Positions 17,438 through 26,556 of a stretch of DNA of 64,000 nt are shown here, piece by piece; position 1 is the stretch's first letter; every line of letters begins with the position of its first letter. The stretch spans positions 186-64,185 of the forward strand of contig NZ_KB902683.1 of NCBI RefSeq assembly GCF_000379605.1. Reading direction: 5' to 3'. The stretch comes from Rhizobium giardinii bv. giardinii H152. GTDB lineage: Bacteria; Pseudomonadota; Alphaproteobacteria; Rhizobiales; Rhizobiaceae. The position numbers were made by a program, and so were the translations under genes. The notes below the pieces were generated by a model. That model did not search any database and had not been told where the DNA came from. It worked only from the letters and a program-made list of their open reading frames with translations.

Positions 17438-17469
17438 TTTAAAAAGCCGGCCCGGCGGGGCCGACGGCT
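17438..17469 (-). terminator. Intrinsic terminator of the DUF932 gene
   Basis: Read leftward, an imperfect GC hairpin (AGCCGTCGGCCCC, short loop, GGGCCGGCT) is followed by TTTTTAAAG at 17445-17438. It lies about 35 nt beyond the DUF932 stop codon. The T-run makes this one of the more convincing intrinsic terminators in the window. Confidence 0.65.
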
Positions 17470-17501
17470 GGGCCATGAGATCGAGGGACGGAGGGAAGGG
17501 A

Positions 17502-18692
17502 TCAGGTGGCGCTCTCCAGAAGCTTCTTTGCCTTGCCTTCGAGGTCGAGACGGGTGTCCTGATTGGCCTTTGTTCGTGCCAGAGCGGTAATTCCCTGAAC
17601 GAAGTCGAAGATCGTCTCGGGCGGCCGCCCCTCTTCGGCAAGGACCATCTCGATGACCTTGCCTGTCTCGCCTTTCGAGAAGCCGCGCCGGCGCAGGAAC
17701 GCATCGCGATCCTCTTGCCCGCGAGCAACGACGCGCTCGCGGGCGGCCTTGATTCCGGCGACAAACGGAGCGGGCGATGAATTGGCAAAGCTTGTCAGCG
17801 CGGGAGCCGCTTCGTGCGCAAAGCGCTGGGCGGCAAACTTCGAATGCCGGATGGTGATTTCCTCGAAGGCCTCCGTGCCCCAGAGATTCCTGTTGGCGCA
17901 GACAGCACGAAGATAAAAGGATGCTATGCCGAGCGTTTTGGAGCCGACCTCGCTGTTCCAAGCATAGAAGCCGCGAAAATAGAGATCCGGTTCGCCGTTC
18001 GGCAGGCGACCGGCTTCGATGGGATGTGTGTCATCCACCAGGAACAGGAAGACATCACGGTCGCTGGCGTAAAGGGTCGTAGTGTCCTTGGTAATATCGA
18101 CAAACGGGTTGTGCGTCATCGTCGCCCAGTCGAGCACGCCCGGCACTTTCCACATGGTGTCGCCGGTGCCATTGCCGGCAATGTTCATCACTGCCGAGAC
18201 AAGTTCGTGATCCCAGATGCGGCCATATTCGGGACCGGTGACCGCCCGCAGTTCGAGACGGCCATTGTCCGTCTCTAGGGTTTTCACAAGTTCGGCGCGG
18301 TGGTTGAGCAATCCGTGCTGCAAGTTGATGGCGGCAAGCGGCGCCGGCAACTGGCGCATGTAGGTCGCGGGCGCACCGACCAGACTGCAGAGCTGCCCGT
18401 AGCTCCAGTGCGTTGGTGCGACCGGTTGGCGCTGACCGGGAATGATGAGTTCAAGCCGTTCGGCATTGTCACGCGTGGCTTCCACCCGGATCGCCGTGCT
18501 TTCGACGGTGCGGGGGTGCGCGCGCTCGGAGCGGAATTTGACGGCATCATACAGGTTGCCAAGCGAGAGATAGCGCTCGTCGTCAGGACGCGAGAACCAT
18601 TCCGACGACACACGGCCGATGCGTTCGCCGCGCGATATATCGACACGATAGCCGGAGGTGACAGGGCGAGGCGTTGTGGGTGACAGGTTCAT
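17502..18692 (-). CDS. DUF932 domain protein
   Basis: A 396-residue DUF932 protein, a family frequent on plasmids and phages and of unknown biochemical role. Characteristic blocks are GQLCSLVGAPATYMRQLPAP, ELRAVTGPEYGRIWDHELVS, DVFLFLVDDTHPIE, YFRGFYAWNSEVGSKTLGI and AVCANRNLWGTEAFEEITIR. The start is MNLSPTTPRPV at 18692; the frame stays open upstream, but that part is an Arg/Ser/Pro-rich shadow of the next gene. A terminator follows. It lies directly downstream of a nonsense-mutated small gene and ParB, all on the minus strand. Confidence 0.9.
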   Translation of the reverse strand: MNLSPTTPRPVTSGYRVDISRGERIGRVSSEWFSRPDDERYLSLGNLYDAVKFRSERAHPRTVESTAIRVEATRDNAERLELIIPGQRQPVAPTHWSYGQLCSLVGAPATYMRQLPAPLAAINLQHGLLNHRAELVKTLETDNGRLELRAVTGPEYGRIWDHELVSAVMNIAGNGTGDTMWKVPGVLDWATMTHNPFVDITKDTTTLYASDRDVFLFLVDDTHPIEAGRLPNGEPDLYFRGFYAWNSEVGSKTLGIASFYLRAVCANRNLWGTEAFEEITIRHSKFAAQRFAHEAAPALTSFANSSPAPFVAGIKAARERVVARGQEDRDAFLRRRGFSKGETGKVIEMVLAEEGRPPETIFDFVQGITALARTKANQDTRLDLEGKAKKLLESAT

Positions 18693-18768
18693 GATGAAGC
18701 ACCTTGAAAGCAGACCGGTCATCGCAGGGGCGAATGCCGGGTGAGGTTGACGGAAGGTGGAAAAAGGA

Positions 18769-19143
18769 TCAGGCCGCGTGGCTTTGGCCTGGTCGGGTCG
18801 ATGTCGATCTCCCAGCGCCGGTAATCGCACGGACCTTGGCGGCCAGGGCGTGAATATCGTCAAGCAGGGGGACCAAGTGGTTCGGACCGCGGGTGTTGCA
18901 GGTGCGGATGAGAATGCCATGGCCCGAGCCGAGACCGAATTGACCGACCTGTAGCTAAACCTGCTCGTGATGCAGGGTGATCTCACCGGAAACGGCGATG
19001 CCCGCCTTGTTCGAGCAGATATGGGAGGTGCCGACCGAGAGAGCGAGTTCAGCGGCGAGCTTTTTGTGCCGCGAACGGGCGATAGAATGAAAACGGCGCT
19101 TCTGCTCCTCGTCATAGGAGCAGGATCTTGTCCATTGAAACAT
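18769..19143 (-). pseudogene. Hypothetical plasmid gene interrupted by an in-frame TAG
   Basis: From a good ribosome site (GGAGATCCGAAC) the gene reads MFQWTRSCSYDEEQKRRFHS, continues to GEITLHHEQV and meets TAG (18955-18957). Beyond it the same frame continues as convincing protein, LQVGQFGLGSGHGILIRTCN then RGPNHLVPLLDDIHALAAKV, to TGA at 18769-18771. Without the TAG the product would be about 123 residues. A Tyr codon (TAC or TAT) is the likely ancestor. No domain is recognised. The gene lies between parB and DUF932, where rhizobial plasmids often have a small hypothetical gene. Confidence 0.65.
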
Positions 19144-19172
19144 GTTCGGATCTCCATGTCCGTACCTGCAAC

Positions 19173-19194
19173 GGCCCGGCACCGTGGCCGGGCC
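19173..19194 (-). terminator. 8-bp GC hairpin after parB
   Basis: GGCCCGGC (19173-19180) pairs with GCCGGGCC (19187-19194) over ACCGTG. It lies 23 nt past the parB stop codon and just upstream of the broken small gene. There is no T-run on the minus strand. Confidence 0.4.
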
Positions 19195-19216
19195 TCGGGT
19201 TGTTCGAGAGAAGCGA

Positions 19217-21316
19217 TTATTCAGCGGCGTCGAGATCTTCTTGGAGCTCGTCGGTGCGCGGCTCATCGGTCAGCACGGCTGGAGGGTCGGCAGCGGCCGC
19301 ATCCCCGGCACCGTCATCGCCCAGATCGCCGGCCCCATCGTTGGTCGCACACGGTTCAATCTCATCCGCAGGGATCCGAAGCGGTTCGGGAAGCCAGCCG
19401 CTTGCTACCAGGAGGCGTTCGGCCTCGCGGGCCATGTCTGACTTCTTGAGGTGATCGATCAGTTGTGCCGACTGCTCGCCTTTTGCTTCGCGGACGGCCT
19501 GGAGGATGTGCGCTTTGGTGACGCGGCCAAAGTAGTTGGCGGCTGTCGGGGTCCAACCCGCCTCGACCATGTCGAAGCCCATCGACCGGGCGACCCGGTC
19601 GGCGTGCGCGATCGCGCGGGTGCGCTTGTTCCACGGCTCGATGACCGAATTCAGCGACAACGAAGCGCAATGAGCAAAGAGGACCTGGCGGCTGACCTCA
19701 TCGAGTGCAGTCAGGAAGTTCCAGAGCGCGTTCGGATTCTTGGGCAGATCCTGACCCCAGGCCTCATGGCGCTGATCAGTTTCCTTCGCCCAGACCGTGT
19801 CGGCGAGACCCTCTGTCTGGCTGAACCTGGCACTCTGCAGCGCCAGCTCGAGGCATGAATCAGAGCCGTAACGGTAGAAGGTCTTCAGTACAAAGGCGTG
19901 AAGCACGGCGATGTAGGCAGTGACGGGATCGTTGGCGAGCGCATTGCGCAGGGCGATGGTGCGCGCCGCCGTGAGGTCAAGGACCAGCCGATCCGGAAGC
20001 GGTCGGGCTGCATCGTCTTCTTCCTCGCCCTGCGCAGCGGCGAGCGAAACCTCGCACGTTGCAACGACACCGTTGGTCGCAACCTCCGTATCGCCATCGA
20101 CATCGTCGGTTCTTGCGTCGACGTTCACCGTCGGCTCGTCGTCCGGCCGGACGAAACCGCGCTCGATCTTGAGCTCTCCACCAGCACCAATCGAGATGAA
20201 GGCACCGCCGCGGGCGACCTCTTCGGGATCAAAGACATTGGGCCGGTCGTCAATGCGGTCGAGCTCGTTGCGGAGCTCTTCAAGCCGCTTTTCCGTTTCC
20301 TTGGAATACTCCCCCGCAGAAGCGTGGTCGGCGTCGAGCTTGAGATATTCACCTTTGAGGATGTCGTACCGGGCGAGCTCATCCTCGGTCATGTCAACTT
20401 GTTCGCCGTAGAAGCGGCGAAGGCCAGACGTATGACCGTATGGGAAATCCACAGCAGCCTCGACCCATTTCCAGCCTTCGGTGGCCTTGAGGGTTTCAGC
20501 GTCGATCGCGAGCTTTTCGATCACCAGCTGTTCCAGCAGTGCCGGATCCTGGAGCCAACCGCCTCGATCCTGCTCGAACAGGTCGTGCATCACGATGCCA
20601 CCGGCAGCGTCGTAGGCCTCGACGCCAACATAGACCGCACGGCGGTCACTGGCACGGATGGCCGTTTCGGTCAAAAGGCGGCGAATGTAATAGGCTTCGC
20701 GCGCATGTGACCGCGATACCGTATCCCAGACCTGCTCCTGGCGAAGGTGATCATTGCTGATCGAGAAGGCCATGATCTGCTCGAGCGTCATCTCGTCAGT
20801 GGCATAAAGATCGAGAAGACGCGGCGAGACGGACGCAAGTCTCAGGCGCTGCTTGACGGTTGCGACCGAGATGAAGAAGCGTGCAGCGATCTCTTCTTCA
20901 CCGAGACCTTGCTCGCGTAAGCTTTGGAAGGCTCGGTACTGGTCGAGCGGATGCAATTGGACGCGGTGGACGTTCTCGGCAAGCGAGTCTTCGACATCCA
21001 GTGTATCGCCACGGCTGACGATGCAGGGGACACCCGCCGTTTTCCCCAGACGTTTTTGGGAGACGAGCAGCTCGAGCGCGCGGTAGCGGCGCCCGCCGGC
21101 CGGGATACGGTAGATGCCGGTCTCATTGCCCTCGCCATCGAGTTCGGCACGGACGTTGAGGCTCGCGAGCAAGCCGCGATGCGCAATATCTTCTGCCAGC
21201 TCCTCGATGGAGATGCCCGCCTTGATCTTGCGAACGTTCTGCTGGCCGAGCACCAGCTTGTTGAAAGGAATGTCACGCGCGACGCTGAGCGTGATCTTCT
21301 GGATGGCCTGTGCCAT
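19217..21316 (-). CDS. Large ParB/RepB/Spo0J-type DNA-binding protein
   Basis: A 699-residue protein, about twice the length of a chromosomal ParB. Residues 1-200 hold the ParB core: LVLGQQNVRKIKAGISIEEL, the CTP-binding box PAGGRRYRALELL (about 73-85), DSLAENVHRVQLHPLDQYRAF, and a helix-turn-helix around EEEIAARFFISVATVKQRLR. The rest is a long helical and acidic extension with CEVSLAAAQGEEEDDAARPL and a second helical domain (about 440-640). This long form is a standard part of rhizobial plasmid and ICE backbones; it need not be the segregation ParB. No parA partner is visible next to it. Confidence 0.9.
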   Translation of the reverse strand: MAQAIQKITLSVARDIPFNKLVLGQQNVRKIKAGISIEELAEDIAHRGLLASLNVRAELDGEGNETGIYRIPAGGRRYRALELLVSQKRLGKTAGVPCIVSRGDTLDVEDSLAENVHRVQLHPLDQYRAFQSLREQGLGEEEIAARFFISVATVKQRLRLASVSPRLLDLYATDEMTLEQIMAFSISNDHLRQEQVWDTVSRSHAREAYYIRRLLTETAIRASDRRAVYVGVEAYDAAGGIVMHDLFEQDRGGWLQDPALLEQLVIEKLAIDAETLKATEGWKWVEAAVDFPYGHTSGLRRFYGEQVDMTEDELARYDILKGEYLKLDADHASAGEYSKETEKRLEELRNELDRIDDRPNVFDPEEVARGGAFISIGAGGELKIERGFVRPDDEPTVNVDARTDDVDGDTEVATNGVVATCEVSLAAAQGEEEDDAARPLPDRLVLDLTAARTIALRNALANDPVTAYIAVLHAFVLKTFYRYGSDSCLELALQSARFSQTEGLADTVWAKETDQRHEAWGQDLPKNPNALWNFLTALDEVSRQVLFAHCASLSLNSVIEPWNKRTRAIAHADRVARSMGFDMVEAGWTPTAANYFGRVTKAHILQAVREAKGEQSAQLIDHLKKSDMAREAERLLVASGWLPEPLRIPADEIEPCATNDGAGDLGDDGAGDAAAADPPAVLTDEPRTDELQEDLDAAE

Positions 21317-21726
21317 GCTTTTTCTCCATGACGGGCCAGCCGGAGCCTCTCTCCAGCCTTCCTAACCCGTCACAGAATCCCCTCCCCCCTCCTACTTTCG
21401 CGCCACTCCCGGCCTCTGGAAAAACGCAACGCCCCCGTCGCGTGACGCCATCTTCCCTGTCGATCTGATGACCAAGTGGAAGATCGGCAGAAGCGTGAGA
21501 TCGCCAAAAGACGACAGTCCGGTCATCATCGAAGAGATCGACCGCAAGAGCCAGACCTGCTTTAGGAATTGGCAAGTGAGCGACGACAGAACGGCCATCA
21601 CGCCAGCCGCACCCGTCCGCCTCGAGCACTCATTTGGGAAGGAGGGCGGCCGAGCGCGTTGCCCTCGATTTTTGGCTTGGTGAAAAGCCCCTTTCAAGGG
21701 AGCCTTCCATCATTGAACGCAGTGCA
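21317..21726. other. Spacer upstream of parB
   Basis: A 410-base gap. Short open frames exist on both strands (for example a leftward one reading LALAVDLFDDDRTVVFWRSH), but none has a ribosome site or known motif, so none is called. Confidence 0.35.
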
Positions 21727-22536
21727 TCAGAGGGCGAAGAAGCCTTTGCTCAGCGTCACGGCATCATCCAGATGAAGGGCAAAGTCAGCCACCTTGTCCC
21801 CGTTCACGTCACCATAGATGTATGTGTCGGACGCTTTCTTCTCGAAGCGCAACTCACCCGCCTTGCCGTGAAACGTGGCAGTGCCGATGAAACTGAATGC
21901 CTGATTGCCGGTAGCACTAACACTGGCGTCGATACCCGACAGATCGATTTTATCGCCGATCGTTAAATCGCGTATCGTGTCGAGGCCGAGACGTGCGTTT
22001 GATTGTGTGGCGGACGTGTAGACAAATGTATCATTGCCAGTGCCCCCGAACAGTGTGTCGACTCCGAGACCGCCCTGCAGTCTATCAACGCCGGAGCCTC
22101 CGCTCAACGCGTCGTCGCCACGGCCTCCCGCGAGGTAGTCGTTGCCACCGAAGCCGTAAAGCGTGTCGGAATATTGGCCGCCGAACATATCGTCGGCGCC
22201 CGAAAGCGCGGATGTCAGCAGCTTTTTGGCTTCGGAGATACTTCCCGATTCAACTACACTCAAAATGGATTTAACGGACAGTTGCAGACCGGTTAGCGAA
22301 AAAAGTGTTTCACCATCCCAGGTTTCCGAAATGCTCTGGATTTCGCCGCCGGTAATGCCGCTGCTACCGTACGTGAAACCAGCACCTTTGATGGTCACCT
22401 TTACCCCGTCAGCGTAGCCCACGATCGTGGTGCTATTATACTGACTGATATATGCGCTTGGCAGCTCGGAGGCATTGAAATCAAAATCACTCATATCGAT
22501 GCTGTAGTCAGCACCCATCCTCAAAGTTACACCCAT
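21727..22536 (-). CDS. RTX-type calcium-binding secreted protein
   Basis: A 269-residue protein with about five glycine/aspartate-rich RTX nonapeptides in residues 117-165 (GGQYSDTLYGFGGNDYLAGG, RGDDALSGGSGVDRLQGGLG, VDTLFGGTGNDTF). The C-terminal 100 residues resemble the serralysin-like C-terminal domain and end in hydrophobic residues, as in type I secretion signals. There is no N-terminal signal peptide, consistent with that route. The start at 22536 (MGVTLRMGADYSIDMSDF) follows GGAGG; the Met at 22548 is less likely. The N-terminal 110 residues have no recognised domain. No secretion genes lie next to it. Confidence 0.88.
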   Translation of the reverse strand: MGVTLRMGADYSIDMSDFDFNASELPSAYISQYNSTTIVGYADGVKVTIKGAGFTYGSSGITGGEIQSISETWDGETLFSLTGLQLSVKSILSVVESGSISEAKKLLTSALSGADDMFGGQYSDTLYGFGGNDYLAGGRGDDALSGGSGVDRLQGGLGVDTLFGGTGNDTFVYTSATQSNARLGLDTIRDLTIGDKIDLSGIDASVSATGNQAFSFIGTATFHGKAGELRFEKKASDTYIYGDVNGDKVADFALHLDDAVTLSKGFFAL

Positions 22537-23023
22537 TATCGCCTCCAATATATCGACAGCTGACGCTTAGATTGTCCCGCTGCTTTGATCAATCGCGCCG
22601 TGGCTTTATTTCTCTCTGTCCCTAAGGGCTCGGATCCTGTCGCCGGCTTTTTTTTACGAACCAGGTTCGAAGGAACAAATCAGCCTTTCTGATGGAGGCG
22701 GTTGGCTGCTGGAGATCATCGACAGGGCGAATATGCACGGCGGGGCACTGTCGAGACCTCGGACGCGATCGAGGGTGTTCTGAGAACCTTCGCCTCGCGT
22801 TTTCGGAATATCCGGACCAGGCAGAAGAGCCAATCATGATGCCCGGCTATTCTTGCACCCGCATCCGACTGACGAGGGTCAGGCGACCGCGCATGACATG
22901 CGTTGCCTGGATCGCGGTCGCGGGACTTCCAGAAGGTCACAACGCTCGCGCGGCCCTACGGCACAATCGTGGGAACATCCTATTCTCGGAGACCGTTAAG
23001 CTTCAAATAGATGGAGATCGGGA
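22537..23023. other. Spacer without clear genes
   Basis: About 490 bases. Open frames are short, interrupted and without ribosome sites. It may carry the promoter for the RTX gene on the left; I see no defined element. Confidence 0.35.
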
Positions 23024-23206
23024 ATGTCGCAGACCAGGAAGAAGCAAATCCAGGATCGTAGGCTCGCGGCCCAAGGCGGAAAATACGACGTCGCGTACTT
23101 CGCGAAAAAGCACGGGCTCGAACTAAAAGATGCGAAGCGCATCATCGAAGCGCACGGTTCAGATCGCGATGCAGCAGACAGATCTGCCCACCGCTTCAAG
23201 CACTAG
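23024..23206 (+). CDS. Small DUF3606-like protein
   Basis: A 60-residue basic protein with the pattern of the DUF3606 family: KYDVAYFAKKHGLELKDAKR and IIEAHGSDRDAADRSAH. In that family a small helical domain precedes a conserved GNDR-type turn, here GSDR. It starts at an ATG after GGAGATCGGGA. A second small gene with a related core lies about 110 bases downstream. Proteins of this kind are often induced by stress in rhizobia; the molecular role is not known. Confidence 0.75.
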   Translation: MSQTRKKQIQDRRLAAQGGKYDVAYFAKKHGLELKDAKRIIEAHGSDRDAADRSAHRFKH

Positions 23207-23316
23207 ACGAACGCCGTCACTGGAAAGCCCACCATCGAAACTCCATATACGAACATGACGGCCGCGCGCCCGATGGTGCGATTGATATGTGCCGGATAAT
23301 TCAAATGGAGAATACG

Positions 23317-23478
23317 ATGACCGACCAGAGCCAGGCGCCGACGCCTGCGAAACCAATTGACGTAAAAGCGCTCGCCAAGAAATTTCGAATTAGCCTCGAG
23401 GAGGCGCAGGCGATCTTGGACGAATACGGAGACTACAAGAAAGCCGCCGAAAAGGCAGCACGTCGCGTGGCGGCATAG
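23317..23478 (+). CDS. Second small DUF3606-like protein
   Basis: A 53-residue protein, MTDQSQAPTPAKPIDVKALA, then KKFRISLEEAQAILDEYGDY and KKAAEKAARRVAA. The core (AKKFRISLEEAQAILDEYGD) has the same layout as AKKHGLELKDAKRIIEAHGS in the preceding gene, so the two look like diverged tandem paralogues. The ATG at 23317 follows GGAG; the upstream TGT-start reading is not needed. Function unknown. Confidence 0.65.
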   Translation: MTDQSQAPTPAKPIDVKALAKKFRISLEEAQAILDEYGDYKKAAEKAARRVAA

Positions 23479-24185
23479 TCAAAAGCGGCAGGCTTACCGC
23501 ACGGAGCGGGACGCACGATTACCGGTTGCGGAAAAGGCGCGCCGGCGGAGTTGGATATGGGCCGCTCGACGCGGTCAGCGGAAGCGCTGCCTTGCCATTG
23601 TCAACACCCGGGGCGCCGAGGCCCAGCGCCTGCCCATTCCAAACGCCTTCCGATCGGCGATCCCACTACCGCTCTGAGCTGCAAAAGGCCCGGCGTCGCC
23701 CTCCCCAGCACCCAAATGATCACCGACAACCCAAAAAATACGCCTTGGTTCCGGGCCAACGAATCACAATCGATGAAAAAAACCAAACCGGCTGTCATCC
23801 CCTCTAAGCCCGCTGGCAATTGGCCCTGTCGGATGCGCCGCTAACAGCTGCGTTCTGGCGACTTCTCATTTCATTGTGATATCGCTTTTTTTTGCGATGG
23901 GCGGCTAGGGAGGTAGAATACAGGAAGCCGCCAAGGAACCCCCATCTTTGGCCGTTGTTCATTCCCTTCGATCTACCCATCCTCTGCAGAGCCGCCACAC
24001 CCGCAAAGGTGGCGACCCGAGGCCCGGGCGGTTTCGGGCATGACGCCCGGGTCTCGCAGCGTGCCTACGAGCAGCGTTCGACTCGAATCTGGACAATGGA
24101 AGAGTGCGAATATGGGGGAAGCCACGATTCGCTCCGACGGCACGTTGCGAGGCAGGTGGCGGCGATACGGTCGCCAGATCCCGCA
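23479..24185. other. 700-bp gene-free region with hairpin
   Basis: No convincing gene is seen. Near the right end a hairpin with 13-bp arms and one mismatch (CGAGGCCCGGGCG, 24018-24030; CGCCCGGGTCTCG, 24044-24056) could end leftward transcription from the deacetylase-like gene. An AT-rich patch near 23880-23895 contains ATCGC and GCGAT around a T-run. Confidence 0.4.
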
Positions 24186-26372
24186 TTACCTGACAGAACT
24201 TGCGTCGCTGATTTGGCGCAGGTCATAGATCAGCCGGTAGACGCCGGGCTCGACAGGAAACATGGCGTAAGAGACCCCTTTTACAGTCTTGGTCTTGTAG
24301 CTCACGCGCTGGCCGTCGCGGCTGATGGCCAATATCTCCTTCCCAGCGGTTCGCGCCGGGACCATTCCGCGAAGCATTGTTCCGGTTCGCCGGTCGGCGA
24401 ATGCTTCGAAGGTAAGGGCGTTGCCGTCCCAGGCGATATGGGCGAAATGCGAGTTGTTGCGGCTGTCGGTCCAATCGAGCAATTGCTGCACGGAAACCAG
24501 CGGCACGCCGCGAGCTTTCGCTGCGGTCGTCAACTGTTCATCAAAACCGTCACTAAAGTCGTAATGTGTGCCGAACGCGCCATAATATCCCTCGGATCCC
24601 AGAGCCCGGTCAAGCTGAGCTTCGATGGCTGATGGGAAATTCATTTCGCTTTCGTTCACTAGATGCGATGTCACCTGGTAGACGTCGATCATGCTCCCGT
24701 CGAGATCGGCAAACCGCATCGGCAGGCCGGAACCGGTCATGAAACCGGGACGGTCCTTTACCCATGTGCCTGGCCAATAATAATAGTTAAGGTCCATGCG
24801 AACCCCGTAACGCGCCTCAGTCTTCGGCGTCGACGCCCAGTCGCCCCACGCCACGCAATGCGTGCGACTTCCCGTCTGTGGGGGCAGATCCGGATACCTG
24901 GCGCGGAACCCGAAGAGCTCGCGGTGGAACGTCCTTTCGAAGTCCGGTCGCTGCAGATTGTCACAGCCCGTGTCGACGTGTACGCCGAGGTCGAAGCCGT
25001 CTGCGACGTAGTCGTTGGCCTCTTTCGCCGACAAAGGGCCGCTCGCGTAAATCCATGATGTGGCGCGATAGCATTCCCACTCGGCGAGCAGACATCCCCG
25101 AGGTTCATTGGCCTTGAGCCGATCGAATGAATCCGCGGTTCCCCTGGGGGTCCTGTGATCATCACCCGCCATCACAAGAACCGCCTTGTATTCTTTGGGA
25201 AAGTACCACATCCGCGGCAGCGGAGCCTTGCCCTCGAGCATGAAATTCATCAAATTGACAAGCAATCGTTGCTGCTCGTCGGCAACAGGGATGGCAATCC
25301 TGTCAAAATCGTTCCAGTCGGGTTGCCTGTCGCCTGCCTTGGCGCCGAAGAACAAATCATTGGCTCGGATGATCGAATTGCCGTCGCGATCCTCACCGGC
25401 CCATGCGGGATTACCCTGGCGGGTGTAGATGACAGACCGGGCAAGATCGTAGGTAAATGCCGCTGCCTGGCCTCCTGCTTTGCCAACGGCACGCACCGTG
25501 ACGGCCGGATTCGGTGTGGCGTTGGACAGGTGGCTGTAGAGCCGCGCGACTTCGATCGTTCCTTCTTTCAACCGGTAAAGATCGGCCGCGCCATGATATC
25601 GGATCGTCTCGTCAACAATACCGCGGCCGGGCGCTACTGCGGTGTCGATCAGCAGGTAACCTTCGCTCAGCGATGCCGACTGGTCTCTCAATCCCAGCAG
25701 GCCAGCAAGTTTTTTGTCCGGCCGCATGGCGATCAGATCGCCACCTGTGGAGACCCAACCGGAAAACATTGCCGCCTGCGCTTCACTCAGTGGCATTTCG
25801 CCCAAGAGGACCAGATCGAACCGGTCGAGCAGTTGTTTGGTGACACGTGAAAGGTCGACGCTTTCAAACGAGCCAATCCCCTCGGCGCGCAGAATCTCGC
25901 TGTAATACTTGCTGAAGGGCAACGCTCGTGAGGTGACGATCAGGACAGGCCCGCCGAAACCGCGCTCAAGGTCGCGCCGTGTCGTGAACGACCAGCTTTG
26001 ACCGGACGTCAGCGTGTTGCCGGACCGGTCGCCAGCATCAGCGGCAAGGCTCACTGTATATGTCGTATCACCTGCAAGGGGCGTGGTTGGCGTCAGCACA
26101 GCTGATTGCGTCCACTCGTCGTATGAGACGCTCGCCTCGACCGGTGCGCCCGCTGCCGAGAGACGGAGCGAACCCGCATCGATGCTGGTTGGATCCATAT
26201 CTTCGCTGAATGTTACCGTCACCGCCGCCTCGAGATTGACGTTTCGGTCCTCCCAGGGCGCCACCTGCGCCACGGCCGGTGACGTTTCATCGCGCGACGA
26301 GTCGGCCGCAAGACCCGTCGTCGCCAGCGCTGCCGCTGCGATCAAAGCCAGACCTTTCGCTTTCGTTGTCAT
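24186..26372 (-). CDS. Secreted Ig-like (SbsA-type) and polysaccharide-deacetylase-like protein
   Basis: A 728-residue exported protein. The start at 26372 gives a signal peptide (MTTKAKGLALIAAAALATTG, cleavage near LAADSS). Residues about 30-130 form a bacterial Ig-like domain of SbsA type: VTVTFSEDMDPTSIDAGSLR and PLAGDTTYTVSLAADAGDRS with SGQSWSFTT. A middle region resembles a flavodoxin-like or Rossmann fold. The C-terminal half has features of NodB-like carbohydrate esterases: AVLVMAGDDHRTPRG, DLGVHVDTGCDN, GYYGAFGTHYDFSDGF. The exact chemistry is uncertain. It is divergent from a DUF1236 gene, and both look like envelope or cell-surface cargo. Confidence 0.75.
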   Translation of the reverse strand: MTTKAKGLALIAAAALATTGLAADSSRDETSPAVAQVAPWEDRNVNLEAAVTVTFSEDMDPTSIDAGSLRLSAAGAPVEASVSYDEWTQSAVLTPTTPLAGDTTYTVSLAADAGDRSGNTLTSGQSWSFTTRRDLERGFGGPVLIVTSRALPFSKYYSEILRAEGIGSFESVDLSRVTKQLLDRFDLVLLGEMPLSEAQAAMFSGWVSTGGDLIAMRPDKKLAGLLGLRDQSASLSEGYLLIDTAVAPGRGIVDETIRYHGAADLYRLKEGTIEVARLYSHLSNATPNPAVTVRAVGKAGGQAAAFTYDLARSVIYTRQGNPAWAGEDRDGNSIIRANDLFFGAKAGDRQPDWNDFDRIAIPVADEQQRLLVNLMNFMLEGKAPLPRMWYFPKEYKAVLVMAGDDHRTPRGTADSFDRLKANEPRGCLLAEWECYRATSWIYASGPLSAKEANDYVADGFDLGVHVDTGCDNLQRPDFERTFHRELFGFRARYPDLPPQTGSRTHCVAWGDWASTPKTEARYGVRMDLNYYYWPGTWVKDRPGFMTGSGLPMRFADLDGSMIDVYQVTSHLVNESEMNFPSAIEAQLDRALGSEGYYGAFGTHYDFSDGFDEQLTTAAKARGVPLVSVQQLLDWTDSRNNSHFAHIAWDGNALTFEAFADRRTGTMLRGMVPARTAGKEILAISRDGQRVSYKTKTVKGVSYAMFPVEPGVYRLIYDLRQISDASSVR

Positions 26373-26556
26373 GTCGGTCGCACCCAGCACCATCCAATGC
26401 GGTAACGAAACAGGGCACAGCCTGGTTCCCGGATGGGACTTAGGTCCCACCTGAGCATGGGCAAAAGGTCGGATGTTCGTGGCAAAGGTCCTAGCGCGGA
26501 ACGGCAGGCGCAATGTGGCGTTGTGCTCCGGCGAAAGAACTCAAAAGGAGCATGTC

